Assembly (NCBI GenBank): GCA_965662565.1
Contig: CBFIHS010000004.1
Location: 1 to 64,000, forward strand
DNA length: 64,000 bases
Origin: UBA5109 sp965662565
Lineage (GTDB): Bacteria > Pseudomonadota > Gammaproteobacteria > Pseudomonadales > Pseudohongiellaceae
Direction of reading: 5' to 3'
Positions 35,752 to 44,716 of this stretch are shown here, piece by piece. The notes below the pieces were generated by a model. It did not search any database and was not told the origin of the DNA. It worked only from the letters and a program-made list of their open reading frames with translations. Each line of letters begins with the position of its first letter. The first letter of the stretch is position 1. Both the position numbers and the translations under genes were made by a program.

Positions 35752-36626
35752 AAACTCTGATCAGTTCGGTTCTTACTCTAAGTTGCCTCATAGCAAGCAT
35801 GAATCTTTGTGCCCAGACCTTCAGCTATGACGGCAACCGTTGGTATGAAATAGAAGTCAGTATTTTCACTAATCAAAGTATTGACGCAACAAACCAAGAG
35901 TTATTTTTACCTGAAAATATAGAGCTAAACTACCCATCCCCGATTACCCACTTAACGCCTTTATCTAATTTTTTCTCTACTTATTTCACTAAAGTCAAAG
36001 CCGAGCAAACTCAAAAGGACTTATTTTTGGAAGCTCAAGCCACTGCTATCGAACCACTGCCAACGCTTGGGCCTGTTTACCTTGAACCAAACACTGATTT
36101 TCGTTTAATCGATAAAGACAGTGCAGCTTTTATAAGCCTTAGCGAAAGTGAGCACGAGTTCACTCAATTTAATCGAAACCTTGAGCTAAATAGGAATCAT
36201 CGACTACTTTTCCATGCCGTCTGGCGCCAGCCTGTTCTGAATAAAGTTCAAGCAACAGCTATTGCGATTAAAGGTGGTGACGATTTTGGTTTGCACAGTG
36301 AACTCGAAGGTAGCATTTTAATTAGCTACAACATCAACCGTGTGGACATTGATACTCAACTTTGGAGGAATAGCTTTGCAATAAACAGTGAATTCGATTG
36401 GGAAATCCCAGCTTCACCTTTGAATGAAGTTCCCATGAACGAAAATGGTTTTATTGAATCCGAAAGCCTTGCTTCTAACCTTGTTATCGATCAAGTTTAC
36501 CCGATGGAAGAAACTCGCCAAATGATCAGCAATCAGCTGCACTATCTTGATCACCCAGCCCTAGGCTTACTAATTGAAGTGCGACCATATGAGCTGCCCT
36601 CAATTTTTGACTTTTCACTGGATTAA
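35748..36626 (+). CDS. csiV: CsiV family peptidoglycan-binding/periplasmic protein
   Basis: A 292-residue exported protein. Residues 1-22 are a signal peptide ending NLCAQT. The WYEIEVSIFTNQ start of the mature part and the RLLFHAVWRQPV and HPALGLLIEVRPYE segments match the CsiV (PF10972) family as I know it; in Vibrio cholerae CsiV binds peptidoglycan and is needed for growth with D-amino acids. In pseudomonads a related gene also follows mfd. ATG overlaps the mfd stop, so it is co-translated. Family name is from recall rather than from a search. Confidence 0.75.
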   Translation: MKTLISSVLTLSCLIASMNLCAQTFSYDGNRWYEIEVSIFTNQSIDATNQELFLPENIELNYPSPITHLTPLSNFFSTYFTKVKAEQTQKDLFLEAQATAIEPLPTLGPVYLEPNTDFRLIDKDSAAFISLSESEHEFTQFNRNLELNRNHRLLFHAVWRQPVLNKVQATAIAIKGGDDFGLHSELEGSILISYNINRVDIDTQLWRNSFAINSEFDWEIPASPLNEVPMNENGFIESESLASNLVIDQVYPMEETRQMISNQLHYLDHPALGLLIEVRPYELPSIFDFSLD

Positions 36627-36646
36627 ACTTACTAAAATGCCTGCAT

Positions 36647-37429
36647 TCAGATATGGGATAAAGCTTCGTTTATTAAGCTCCGGATACTATCTAGACCGCT
36701 TTCTAGAACCTGTTTGATGCTGTCCAGGCTAATTTCTTTTTCACTTAAACCAGCTGCAGGATTTACCACTAAAGCGATACAGGCATAGGCTATGCCCAAT
36801 TCTCTAGCCAAAGAGGCTTCAGGCATTCCAGTCATCCCAACCAAGTCACAACCATCGTTTTTTAATCTCCTGACCTCAGCAGCTGTTTCTAATCTAGGAC
36901 CTTGAGTACAGCCAAAACAAGCAGACTCAAGCACACTCGACTGATGTTTTGTGAGCTCTTTAAGCAATATGTTTCGTAAATTCGAATCGTAAGGCTCTGT
37001 AAAATCTATATGGTCATGCAGGGAATTTAAGCCATCAAAATAGCTATGTTCACGACCCCAAGTGTAATCAATTAATTGATCTGGAATCACAATTTGCCCA
37101 GATAAAAGTGAGAGGTTTATAGCCCCGACTGCATTAACCGCGAGGATGGTTTCAACGCCCACTTGTTTAAGCGCCCAAATATTTGCTCGATAATTTATTT
37201 TATGGGGTGGAATATTATGATCTAGACCATGTCGTGGAATAAACGCCACAGCAATATTATTTAGGTTTTGGAAAACTACTTGAACTGGGTCTTCTGAGTA
37301 AGGCGTTTGAATATCTAGAACAGAACTATCTATAATCTTTTCTGGGTTCAGTTGATAGAAGCCACTACCACCAATAACCGCTATTTTTGCTGTCGTTTCT
37401 GCTAGAGCTACTTTCGTGCTGGTACTCAC
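36647..37429 (-). CDS. mtnP: S-methyl-5'-thioinosine/thioadenosine phosphorylase
   Basis: Trimeric-type nucleoside phosphorylase, 260 residues, with the phosphate site GGSGFYQL and RHG (RHGLDHNIPPHKINYRAN), the MTGMPEASLARELG loop and the GPRLETAAEV motif. In adenine-specific MTA phosphorylases the purine N7 is held by an aspartate in the ATDYDCW segment; here the same place reads VVNPAAG, with asparagine. That change is the mark of 6-oxopurine enzymes such as the P. aeruginosa methylthioinosine phosphorylase (PA3004), whose gene is also near mfd. I therefore favour methylthioinosine as substrate. Convergent with csiV, 20 bp apart. Confidence 0.85.
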   Translation of the reverse strand: MSTSTKVALAETTAKIAVIGGSGFYQLNPEKIIDSSVLDIQTPYSEDPVQVVFQNLNNIAVAFIPRHGLDHNIPPHKINYRANIWALKQVGVETILAVNAVGAINLSLLSGQIVIPDQLIDYTWGREHSYFDGLNSLHDHIDFTEPYDSNLRNILLKELTKHQSSVLESACFGCTQGPRLETAAEVRRLKNDGCDLVGMTGMPEASLARELGIAYACIALVVNPAAGLSEKEISLDSIKQVLESGLDSIRSLINEALSHI

Positions 37430-37435
37430 AATCGT

Positions 37436-38017
37436 TTAACGATAGTAAGCATTTTCCTGAACGCTGTGGTCCGTAACATCTTTCACCGCACTAAGCTCAG
37501 GTAATTGATCCATTAGGCTCTTCTCGACCCCTTCCTTTAGCGTGACATCAACCATGCCACAGCCCTGACAACCACCTCCAAACTTCAGTACGGCAGTGTT
37601 ATCTTCAGTTAATTCTTCTAGTGTGACGTAGCCGCCATGAGCTTGTAACCCTGGATTAATCTCGTTATAAAGTATGTAGTTAATCTTATCTGAGAGAGAA
37701 CTATCCTCAGATATCTTTGGCATACGGGAATTTGGAGCTTTTATTGTTAATTGTCCACCCATACTGTCTTTAGCAAAATCAACAACAGCGCCTTCAAGGT
37801 AAACCTTACTTTTTGCTTCTACAAGAGCTTTGAAACCTTCATATTCAAATGCTTCATCACCTTCTTGCTCTTCTCCAGGGCGACAAAATGCAATACAAGT
37901 TTCTGCTTTTGGTGTGCCTCCATCGAGAACAAATACACGGATAGCTATACCTTCACAATCTTGTTTCTTCAAAAGGTCTGCAAGATATTTTTGTCCTGAG
38001 TCTGTTATGTCTATCAT
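37436..38017 (-). CDS. nfuA: Fe-S carrier protein NfuA
   Basis: NfuA delivers 4Fe-4S clusters to client enzymes under iron limitation or oxidative stress. 193 residues: an N-terminal A-type-carrier-like domain (1-105) that has lost most cluster cysteines, and a C-terminal Nfu domain with the cluster motif GGGCQGCGMVDVTLK (C-x2-C). Clients such as complex I, sulfite reductase and others are encoded in this window. It ends 6 bp before mtnP, and its start lies in a divergent spacer with a TATAAT box. Confidence 0.95.
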   Translation of the reverse strand: MIDITDSGQKYLADLLKKQDCEGIAIRVFVLDGGTPKAETCIAFCRPGEEQEGDEAFEYEGFKALVEAKSKVYLEGAVVDFAKDSMGGQLTIKAPNSRMPKISEDSSLSDKINYILYNEINPGLQAHGGYVTLEELTEDNTAVLKFGGGCQGCGMVDVTLKEGVEKSLMDQLPELSAVKDVTDHSVQENAYYR

Positions 38018-38079
38018 TAAAGTTCTGCCGTTTGTGGAGTAATTTTAGTACTATCTACAATAATTAATGCTTTGAGTTA

Positions 38080-38085
38080 ATTATA
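38080..38085 (-). promoter_or_regulatory. Possible -10 box of nfuA
   Basis: Perfect TATAAT on the minus strand, about 63 bp before the nfuA ATG. No good -35 box accompanies it at 16-18 bp, so it may need an activator or may be chance in AT-rich DNA. Confidence 0.3.
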
Positions 38086-38144
38086 CCGCCAGTGATAAGA
38101 AACAAATACTATCACACTAACACTTTAGATAAGGTCAAAATAAC

Positions 38145-38387
38145 GTGAATCAAGCCCCTCAAAAAAAACATACTCTTGATACTGAACAAGATACTAAAAC
38201 TGAGAACATCCCATTCTGGAAAGTTATGCTAAGTGTTATTCAAGCGAGTATTGGGGTTCAAAACTCTAAAAACAAAGAACGCGATTTTACTCAAGGAAAG
38301 CTCGTTCCCTTTATCGCTGCCGCATTAATTTTTACAGTGTGTTTTGTGCTACTAATAATGCTTGCTGTGAAAATAGCCCTGAGCTGA
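38145..38387 (+). CDS. DUF2970 family small membrane protein
   Basis: An 80-residue protein with a charged N-terminus and one C-terminal helix (about 55-78). The core FWKVMLSVIQASIGVQNSKNKERDF followed by FIAAALIFTVCFVLLIM is characteristic of DUF2970, a proteobacterial family of unknown role. The start is GTG at 38145, with AAGGT about ten bases upstream; there is no suitable ATG. Divergent from nfuA. Confidence 0.8.
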   Translation: MNQAPQKKHTLDTEQDTKTENIPFWKVMLSVIQASIGVQNSKNKERDFTQGKLVPFIAAALIFTVCFVLLIMLAVKIALS

Positions 38388-38421
38388 AACTGAGCTAGTG
38401 TGAGCGACTAGCTATAGGAAA

Positions 38422-38550
38422 TTAGCCATTAGCAAGAAAAACCATGGCACCTACAGCTATCAACACTAAACAAAAAATTGCTAGTGTATCGGCTTTACTA
38501 TCAGCTTCATTAAATTCAGTATTTTCGGGCTTATTGTTTATTTCACTCAT
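38422..38550 (-). CDS. Probable 42-residue single-span membrane protein
   Basis: A short minus-strand frame with ATG at 38550 and TAA at 38422. The peptide has an acidic, Asn- and Glu-rich N-terminus (residues 1-21) and then one clean membrane span, DTLAIFCLVLIAVGAMVFLANG, written here as 22 residues in parts: DTLAIFCLVLI then AVGAMVFLANG. Such a sharply divided composition is unlikely by chance. It fits the gap exactly: convergent with the DUF2970 gene (35 bp between stops) and divergent from cysI (131 bp for promoters). The Shine-Dalgarno is weak. I do not recognise a family. The opposite-strand frame over the same DNA has no sensible composition. Confidence 0.5.
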   Translation of the reverse strand: MSEINNKPENTEFNEADSKADTLAIFCLVLIAVGAMVFLANG

Positions 38551-38681
38551 GATAGGATTGTCTTACTCAATTAAAAGACGCAATTATCCTTGTCTGACAA
38601 GAAAACTCAAGTCTACAATGGCGCAAACCACAATGATTGTGTATTATTTCGCCTCAAATTTTTAGCTAACCAGATCCTACT

Positions 38682-40340
38682 ATGTATATCTATGATCAAT
38701 ATGATCATCTAATGCTGGAAGAGCGTATTTCCCAGTTTAGAGATCAGACCCAGCGCTATCTAAACGGCGACTTAACAGATGAACAATTTCTGCCTTTGCG
38801 ATTGCAAAATGGCCTATATATTCAAAGATTAGCTCCGATGCTTCGTGTAGCTGTTCCTTATGGGCTGATGTCGTCCACACAAATGAAGAAGATGGCCTCC
38901 ATCTCAAGAGACTATGATAAGGGTTACGCGCACTTATCTACTCGACAAAACATTCAGTTTAACTGGCCAAAATTAGAGCAACTGCCTGATTTGTTGGCTG
39001 AACTTGCTGAAGTCAGTATGCACGCTATTCAAACAAGCGGTAACTGCATTCGTAACACCACCACTGATCAATTTGCTGGTGCTGCAGCCAATGAAATTGA
39101 AGACAGTCGTCCATGGTGCGAAATTATCAGACAGTGGTCTACTTTCCATCCGGAGTTTGCTCACCTACCCCGTAAGTTCAAGATAGCTGTCTGTGGTACT
39201 GAAGTGGATCAAGCGGCCACTCAAGTCCATGATATCGGCTTGTATCTATTAAAAAATGAAAATAGCGAAGTCGGCTTTAAAGTCCTAGTTGGTGGCGGGC
39301 TTGGTAGAACGCCAATAATCGGTAAAGTAATTTGTGAATACCTGCCTTGGCAGCATTTATTGACCTATCTTGATGCGATTATGCGTGTTTACAATATGGA
39401 AGGCCGTCGTGATAACAAATACAAAGCACGAATAAAAATTCTGGTTAAAGAGCTAGGCATTGATACTTTTAGAGAAAAAGTTGAAGCGCAATGGCAATTC
39501 AGTAAAGACTCACAAGCAACATTAAACGAAGAAGAAGTAGCCCGTAGCAAAAGCTTCTTTTCTACCTTCGTTTATGATGATCTCCCTAATGTTGACGAGT
39601 CAATTACTTTAGCTAGACAATCTGACCTCCTCTTTAATAACTGGGTTGAACGTAACGTTTCTCAGCATCGTGAGAGCGGTTATCGAATCGTTACTTTATG
39701 CTTAAAACAAACCGGAATAGCCCCTGGTGATATAACGGATAGACAAATGGAATTTGTAGCCGACTTGGCAGAACGTTATAGCTTTTCAGAAATGCGAATT
39801 ACTCACGAGCAAAATTTAACTCTTGCCGATGTACGTTTAAAAGATCTTTATAAAATATATAAAGCCTGTAAATCTGAAAGCTTAAGCACTTCTTATCTTG
39901 GTTTGTTGAACGACATCGTTTGCTGCCCGGGTGGAGACTTCTGCTCTTTGGCAAATGCTAAATCCATTCCAATCGCTGAAGCAATACAGCGTCGCTTCGA
40001 TGATTTCGACAGACTAAATAAGATTGGCGATATTACCTTGAATATTTCAGGCTGCATGAATGCATGTGGACATCACCATGTTGGAAATATAGGGATTATT
40101 GGCGTAGATAAAAAAGGTGCCGAATTTTATCAGGTCGCCTTAGGTGGTGATGCTGGCAGAGAAGCCAAGCTTGCTAAAATACTTGGACCCGCTTTTTCTC
40201 AGGATGAAATTCCCGATGTGATCGAAAAAATTATTCAGATTTATGAAGATCAACGCCAAGATAATGAAAAGTTTATTGATACCTATCAGCGTGTAGGGAT
40301 GGACCCTTTTAAGGAGAAAGTTTATGCCAAAGCTGATTAA
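38682..40340 (+). CDS. cysI: Sulfite reductase hemoprotein (nitrite/sulfite reductase CysI type)
   Basis: Siroheme and 4Fe-4S enzyme reducing sulfite to sulfide for cysteine synthesis. 552 residues with two ferredoxin-like half-domains. The four cluster and siroheme ligands are visible: C415-x5-C421 and C458-x3-C462, the last in SGCMNACGHHH. Siroheme-binding arginines lie in STRQNIQFNW and GNCIRNTTTDQFAGA. It is the Pseudomonas-type protein that pairs with a DUF934 gene rather than with a CysJ flavoprotein; no cysJ is nearby, so the electron donor is presumably another reductase or ferredoxin (inference). Overlaps the next gene by 17 bp. Confidence 0.92.
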   Translation: MYIYDQYDHLMLEERISQFRDQTQRYLNGDLTDEQFLPLRLQNGLYIQRLAPMLRVAVPYGLMSSTQMKKMASISRDYDKGYAHLSTRQNIQFNWPKLEQLPDLLAELAEVSMHAIQTSGNCIRNTTTDQFAGAAANEIEDSRPWCEIIRQWSTFHPEFAHLPRKFKIAVCGTEVDQAATQVHDIGLYLLKNENSEVGFKVLVGGGLGRTPIIGKVICEYLPWQHLLTYLDAIMRVYNMEGRRDNKYKARIKILVKELGIDTFREKVEAQWQFSKDSQATLNEEEVARSKSFFSTFVYDDLPNVDESITLARQSDLLFNNWVERNVSQHRESGYRIVTLCLKQTGIAPGDITDRQMEFVADLAERYSFSEMRITHEQNLTLADVRLKDLYKIYKACKSESLSTSYLGLLNDIVCCPGGDFCSLANAKSIPIAEAIQRRFDDFDRLNKIGDITLNISGCMNACGHHHVGNIGIIGVDKKGAEFYQVALGGDAGREAKLAKILGPAFSQDEIPDVIEKIIQIYEDQRQDNEKFIDTYQRVGMDPFKEKVYAKAD

Positions 40341-40830
40341 AGGTGATCAATTAATTGATAATGAATGGGAGCTTGTTTCAGCAGACGCGAACATTGATGA
40401 CGTTTTGAGTTCAAATGCAAATCGTCTTTTAGTGCCCGTTTTATTATTTCTAGATCATACAGAGCGGCTAGCTGATCTTGATTCTGAAGTTGGCGTTTGG
40501 ATTGATAGTGAGCAAAACCTTTCCATTCTTCCAGAATGGATCAATTCTTTCCCCGTCATTGCGTTAAACTTTCCTAGCTTCAAAGACGGCCGCGCCTATT
40601 CTTATGCTGCTATTATTCGCCAGCAGCTCGGCTATAACGGAGAGCTAATGGCGATTGGTGATGTACACCGAGATCAATTAAGTTACATGCTAAGCTGTGG
40701 ATTCAGTAGTTTTTTAGTTTCAGATGATTCCAATCATGAAGTTATGTTAAATGGCCTTCATGATTTTTCTGAAAACTACCAAAGCACTGTACTTAATCCA
40801 ATACCTTTGTTCCGAAGGCGTTCAAGCTAA
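40324..40830 (+). CDS. DUF934 domain protein, sulfite reductase partner
   Basis: 168 residues of the DUF934 family (PF06073), usually found directly after this type of cysI and often annotated as an oxidoreductase or sulfite-reductase-associated protein. The motifs DHTERLADLDSEVGVWIDS and FPSFKDGRAYSYAAIIRQQLGYNGELMAIGDV are typical; the FKDGRxYS segment is the best known. A perfect AAGGAG precedes its ATG inside the cysI end. No signal peptide. Its biochemical role is unproven. Confidence 0.87.
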   Translation: MPKLIKGDQLIDNEWELVSADANIDDVLSSNANRLLVPVLLFLDHTERLADLDSEVGVWIDSEQNLSILPEWINSFPVIALNFPSFKDGRAYSYAAIIRQQLGYNGELMAIGDVHRDQLSYMLSCGFSSFLVSDDSNHEVMLNGLHDFSENYQSTVLNPIPLFRRRSS

Positions 40831-40840
40831 CTTAAACACC

Positions 40841-41887
40841 TTAAGTAATATTGTCTCTCGGTGACTTATGCAGCCAACTCAGCATAGTGTTATCGAGGGC
40901 TTTTTCCAGACTTATTCCGAACTTATCTACTAAGTTCTTTTTCTTTTCATAGTTGACCGAGTAAACCTCTCCTTGTTGGCAACACTCTGAAATAAATTCA
41001 TCACTTGTTTTTATTTCGTCAACAAGATTAAATTCAAGCGCTTTTTTTCCAAACCAAGTTTCACCAGTTGCTACAGCATTTATATCGAGTATTGGCCTAT
41101 GTTCTTTGACAAAATCTTTGAACAAGTCATGAGTTTGTTGAATTTCTTGCGTGACTTTCTCGCGCCCTTTATCGGTATTTTCTCCGAACATAGTCAAAGT
41201 CCGTTTATATTCTCCAGCTGTAATCATTTCAAAATCGACATTATTTTCTTTCAATAAACGACTGAAATTAGGCATTTGGAGTAGCACACCTATCGAACCA
41301 ATATAGGCGAAAGGTGCAGCAATAATTTTTGAACCTAAGCAGGCCATCATATAACCGCCACTAGCTGCCACTTTGTCTACGCTAATCGTTAATACGAGTT
41401 TAGCTTTTCTTATTCTATCCAGTTGAGAGGCCGCAAGACCGTAAGCATGAACCATGCCTCCTGGGCTTTCCAGCCTAAGAACAACTTCATCTAACTCGGG
41501 TCTGGCTATACTTAAAATTGCGGTGATCGATTCACGCATATTCTCTACTTGAGAAGCTTTAGTATCACCATCAAAATCTAAAACGTAAAATCGTTTTTTA
41601 TTTTCATCTTCTTTTGACGCTTTTTTATTTTCTTTAGCTTGCTTTTTTTCTGCTTTTTTCTGGGCCTTTATTTCTTTTTTAAGCTGCTCTTCATTCTCAA
41701 CGACGTTTTTGATTTCGTCAGTAAGGTCATTAATTTTTTTATTCAAGTGAGTAACAACAATAGAACCAGGTTGATCCTTTTTAGTTTTTGCAGAACTCGC
41801 TACAACAGCAACAATAACTATGATTATTGCAACAACAAAGGTAATGGTTTTTGCTAAAAACAAACCGTACTCAGAAAGAAATTCCAC
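40841..41887 (-). CDS. sohB: Inner-membrane S49 peptidase SohB
   Basis: Signal-peptide-peptidase-like serine protease anchored in the inner membrane. 348 residues: an N-terminal span (about 10-30), a highly charged lysine/glutamate coiled-coil stretch (about 45-100), then the S49 domain with the nucleophile in VAASGGYMMA and the general-base lysine in AGEYKRTLT. The Ser-Lys dyad is therefore intact. Convergent with the DUF934 gene (10 bp) and 40 bp downstream of dnaQ. Confidence 0.92.
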   Translation of the reverse strand: MEFLSEYGLFLAKTITFVVAIIIVIVAVVASSAKTKKDQPGSIVVTHLNKKINDLTDEIKNVVENEEQLKKEIKAQKKAEKKQAKENKKASKEDENKKRFYVLDFDGDTKASQVENMRESITAILSIARPELDEVVLRLESPGGMVHAYGLAASQLDRIRKAKLVLTISVDKVAASGGYMMACLGSKIIAAPFAYIGSIGVLLQMPNFSRLLKENNVDFEMITAGEYKRTLTMFGENTDKGREKVTQEIQQTHDLFKDFVKEHRPILDINAVATGETWFGKKALEFNLVDEIKTSDEFISECCQQGEVYSVNYEKKKNLVDKFGISLEKALDNTMLSWLHKSPRDNIT

Positions 41888-41927
41888 AATTCACCTCAAG
41901 TTAAAATCTAAAGTTTGAAAATTCAGT

Positions 41928-42638
41928 TTAGTCGTCATCCAATGGCCATAATAATGAGCCAGAGCTTTCTTTTATGTTATTAAGTCTAGATAAATGAGCT
42001 TGCTCTTCTTCATCAGTGGCCTGAATAACTCGTAATGCAGGACGATCTTTTGATAATCGCTTGATAGGTTTATTGGCAGAACCTTCAGAGCTATATTCTT
42101 GGCCAAGTGCAAAACTTGATTGCCCTCCCGTCATACTCAAAAAGACATCTGCAAGAATTTCAGCATCCAGTAGTGCCCCATGTAACTCACGCTGTGTGTT
42201 ATCAACAAAGTAACGTTTACATAAAGCGTCTAAGTTATTTTTTTGACCGGGATGCTTTTTCCTAGCCATGGCTAAAGTGTCTAGAATTGCACAATACTCA
42301 GCCATTTTCTTGTAGCCACGATTCAAATCCTGCAACTCAGTATCCAAAAACCCAATATCAAAAGGAGCGTTATGAATGATCAATTCAGCACCTTTAACAA
42401 AATCAAGAAATGTATCAGCAATTGCAGTGAATAAAGGCTTATCCGCAAGAAACTCGTTAGTGATGCCGTGAACTTCAAGGGCCCCTGCATCTATGTGTCT
42501 CATTGGATTAATATAAATATGTAGATTGTTTCCAGTTAAACGGCGATTAATAAGCTCAACACAACCAATTTCAATAATACGATGCCCCTGGCTAGGCTCT
42601 AAACCAGTAGTTTCAGTATCTAGTACTATCTGTCTCAT
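41928..42638 (-). CDS. dnaQ: DNA polymerase III epsilon subunit (proofreading exonuclease)
   Basis: 3'-5' proofreading exonuclease of the replicase. The DEDDh residues are complete: DTETTG (D7, E9), HNAPFDIGFLD with the second aspartate, and HGALLDAE with the catalytic histidine and last aspartate. 236 residues, with the C-terminal tail that contacts the alpha subunit. Its ATG overlaps the rnhA stop by four bases; in E. coli the two genes are divergent, here they are in one operon. Confidence 0.95.
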   Translation of the reverse strand: MRQIVLDTETTGLEPSQGHRIIEIGCVELINRRLTGNNLHIYINPMRHIDAGALEVHGITNEFLADKPLFTAIADTFLDFVKGAELIIHNAPFDIGFLDTELQDLNRGYKKMAEYCAILDTLAMARKKHPGQKNNLDALCKRYFVDNTQRELHGALLDAEILADVFLSMTGGQSSFALGQEYSSEGSANKPIKRLSKDRPALRVIQATDEEEQAHLSRLNNIKESSGSLLWPLDDD

Positions 42639-43072
42639 AGTTCATCGATTCCTTTGTTGGCCATTTCGTCTGCCAACTCATTACCAGCGTCTCCACTGTG
42701 CCCTTTTACCCAATGCCAGTTTATTTCATGCTCAGAAACTAAGGAATCTAATTGCTGCCATAAATCAACATTCAGTACCGGCTTTTTAGCCGCTGTTCGC
42801 CAACCTCGCTTCTTCCAATTAACTATCCACTCAGTGATTCCCTGCAAAACATATTTGGAATCAGTATATAACTCAATTACACAAGGGTACTTTAAAGCCT
42901 CAAGTGCTTTAATCACGGCAGTAAGCTCCATACGATTATTGGTACTTTCTCTTTCACCACCATGCAAGGTTCTCTGTTGATCGTCATACTCAAGTACTGC
43001 CCCCCAACCTCCAGGACCCGGATTTCCTCGGCACGCACCATCAGTATAAATTGTAACTGTCTTCCTGCTCAT
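42635..43072 (-). CDS. rnhA: Ribonuclease HI
   Basis: Cleaves RNA in RNA-DNA hybrids. The four carboxylates are visible: YTDGACRGNPGPGGWG (first Asp), NNRMELTAVI (Glu), LYTDSKYV (Asp) and the C-terminal GNELAD (Asp). 145 residues with the basic helix WKKRGWRTAAKKPV, so it is the canonical RNase HI. Lies 5 bp after the methyltransferase gene. Confidence 0.97.
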   Translation of the reverse strand: MSRKTVTIYTDGACRGNPGPGGWGAVLEYDDQQRTLHGGERESTNNRMELTAVIKALEALKYPCVIELYTDSKYVLQGITEWIVNWKKRGWRTAAKKPVLNVDLWQQLDSLVSEHEINWHWVKGHSGDAGNELADEMANKGIDEL

Positions 43073-43077
43073 TAGCT

Positions 43078-43866
43078 TTAGTGTAGAGTCTTGTTATGAG
43101 GATTATTAGGGGCTAACCGAGCGCTATCACCTATCGCAAAACCCTTTGGCTGTTTTACCATAGATCTCCATGGCTCACGAATTGGAGTAATTGTGTGCAC
43201 TTGTTTAAGAGCTGAGATCACATAAATCCCTCCTGTGGGCCAATTTAAACGTTGTGCTATTCGACTGAGAAAAGATGAATATTTGATTAGGCGACTGTTG
43301 TTTACAGGTAAGGAATAAAGACCGTAATTTACCGAATCAACTTTTAGATTCAACAACTTTAACCAGTCACATAAACGCATACTACTGAGTAAATTAGCTT
43401 GCCAAGGGTTATTTTTATTTTTACGGCTGAGCTTCTGCCGTATTCCCCATGTGCTAAAAGGATTGAAGCCTATGATTAAAAGGTGCCCCCCTGCTATCAA
43501 CACTCTATCCACTTCTCTAAGCAGTTGATGCGGGTCTTCGGAATAATCGAGAACATGGTGTAGCACCACCATATCGACAGAATCTGAGGCCAAAGGTATA
43601 GATTCGGCTTGCCCTACTAAACCACCTGAACTGGTATTTTCAGAAGGAGTTAAACAGAATTTGTGACCAATAGGACTGTCTTCATGTATTACGACATCTG
43701 CACAACTCAGCTGCAATAAATGATAACCAAAGCGTCGGTTCATCATTCCTTCTAAAAGCTCTGATTCAGCTTTCAGTAAAGTTTGACCCAGCGGGGTTTT
43801 AAGCCAGTCGGTCATATTACTGAACAGCGAGTTTTCCATAATTTTTCTATCTTGCATGGCAGTCAT
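43078..43866 (-). CDS. yafS: YafS-like class I SAM-dependent methyltransferase
   Basis: 262 residues with a Methyltransf_11-type core: DMVVLHHVLDYSEDPHQLLREVDRVLIAGGHLLIIGFNP is the motif-4 to motif-6 region (described in parts: VVLHHVLDYSEDP, LREVDRVLIAGG, LLIIGFNP). The canonical glycine-rich SAM loop is not obvious. Position between gloB and rnhA is that of E. coli yafS, whose substrate is unknown. The start could also be one of the later ATGs at residue 4 or 10. Confidence 0.8.
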   Translation of the reverse strand: MTAMQDRKIMENSLFSNMTDWLKTPLGQTLLKAESELLEGMMNRRFGYHLLQLSCADVVIHEDSPIGHKFCLTPSENTSSGGLVGQAESIPLASDSVDMVVLHHVLDYSEDPHQLLREVDRVLIAGGHLLIIGFNPFSTWGIRQKLSRKNKNNPWQANLLSSMRLCDWLKLLNLKVDSVNYGLYSLPVNNSRLIKYSSFLSRIAQRLNWPTGGIYVISALKQVHTITPIREPWRSMVKQPKGFAIGDSARLAPNNPHNKTLH

Positions 43867-43910
43867 GATACCCTATTCCCAAATTTCACTAAAACCAAAA
43901 CCGAAATAAT

Positions 43911-44699
43911 ATGCTAGAAATTAACCCAATTAAGGCTTTTAACGATAATTACCTTTGGTTATTCAAAGAAGCCGATTCAGCTTCCGCATGCATAGTCGAT
44001 CCAGGCGATGCAAAACCAGTTTTAGCTTACCTAAAAAAATATAACTTAAGCCTAGAGGCTATCTTGATCACCCATCATCATGCTGATCATATTGGCGGGG
44101 TTGAAGAGCTACTTGAACAATATGATGTGCCCGTATATGGCCCAGAATCTTCACACATCCCGTCTATAACTAGGCAAGTTCATGATAGTGATAGTTTTAT
44201 TGTTGCTAACACCTCATTCAAGGTAATTGAAATACCTGGCCACACTCTAGATCATATTGCCTACTACACTGATTCAGGTGCCTATCAGCCGGATTTGAAT
44301 ACTGAACTACCCGCTTTATTTTGTGGTGATACCTTATTTGCTGGTGGATGTGGAAGAATTTTTGAGGGGACAGCTCCAATGATGTTTGAGTCTTTACAGA
44401 AATTGGCTCAATTAAAACCAGGCACAGAAGTTTTTTGTGCACATGAATACACCTTAAATAACCTTTCCTTCGCTCAAGCTGTAGCGCCAAATGACGAAGC
44501 GATAAATAAACGTTTCATAATAGAAAGTGAAAAACGCAAAAAAAACTTACCTACTGTGCCCACTAGCATTGAAATTGAATTGAAAACCAACCCTTACCTA
44601 CGTTGCTCTGAAAAAATAATAAGACAAAACTTGAATTTGCCAAGCCTTAGCCCGGTAAATGTTTTTGCTGCTTTACGACAATGGAAAGATAACTTTTAA
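43911..44699 (+). CDS. gloB: Hydroxyacylglutathione hydrolase (glyoxalase II)
   Basis: Hydrolyses S-lactoylglutathione to lactate and glutathione in methylglyoxal detoxification. The dinuclear metal motif THHHADHIGG is at about residues 52-61, with the later ligands in PGHTLDHIAY, FCGDTLFAGGCGRIFEG and CAHEYTLNNL. The C-terminal domain ends FAALRQWKDNF as in other GloB proteins. 262 residues. Divergent from the yafS-like gene, with a 44-bp spacer. Confidence 0.96.
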   Translation: MLEINPIKAFNDNYLWLFKEADSASACIVDPGDAKPVLAYLKKYNLSLEAILITHHHADHIGGVEELLEQYDVPVYGPESSHIPSITRQVHDSDSFIVANTSFKVIEIPGHTLDHIAYYTDSGAYQPDLNTELPALFCGDTLFAGGCGRIFEGTAPMMFESLQKLAQLKPGTEVFCAHEYTLNNLSFAQAVAPNDEAINKRFIIESEKRKKNLPTVPTSIEIELKTNPYLRCSEKIIRQNLNLPSLSPVNVFAALRQWKDNF

Positions 44700-44716
44700 T
44701 TGAATTGAGACATTGC

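Noticed and set aside
38444..38665. 73-codon plus-strand frame before cysI
   Set aside because: No sensible composition; it is antisense to the better 42-residue minus-strand frame and leaves no room for the cysI promoter.
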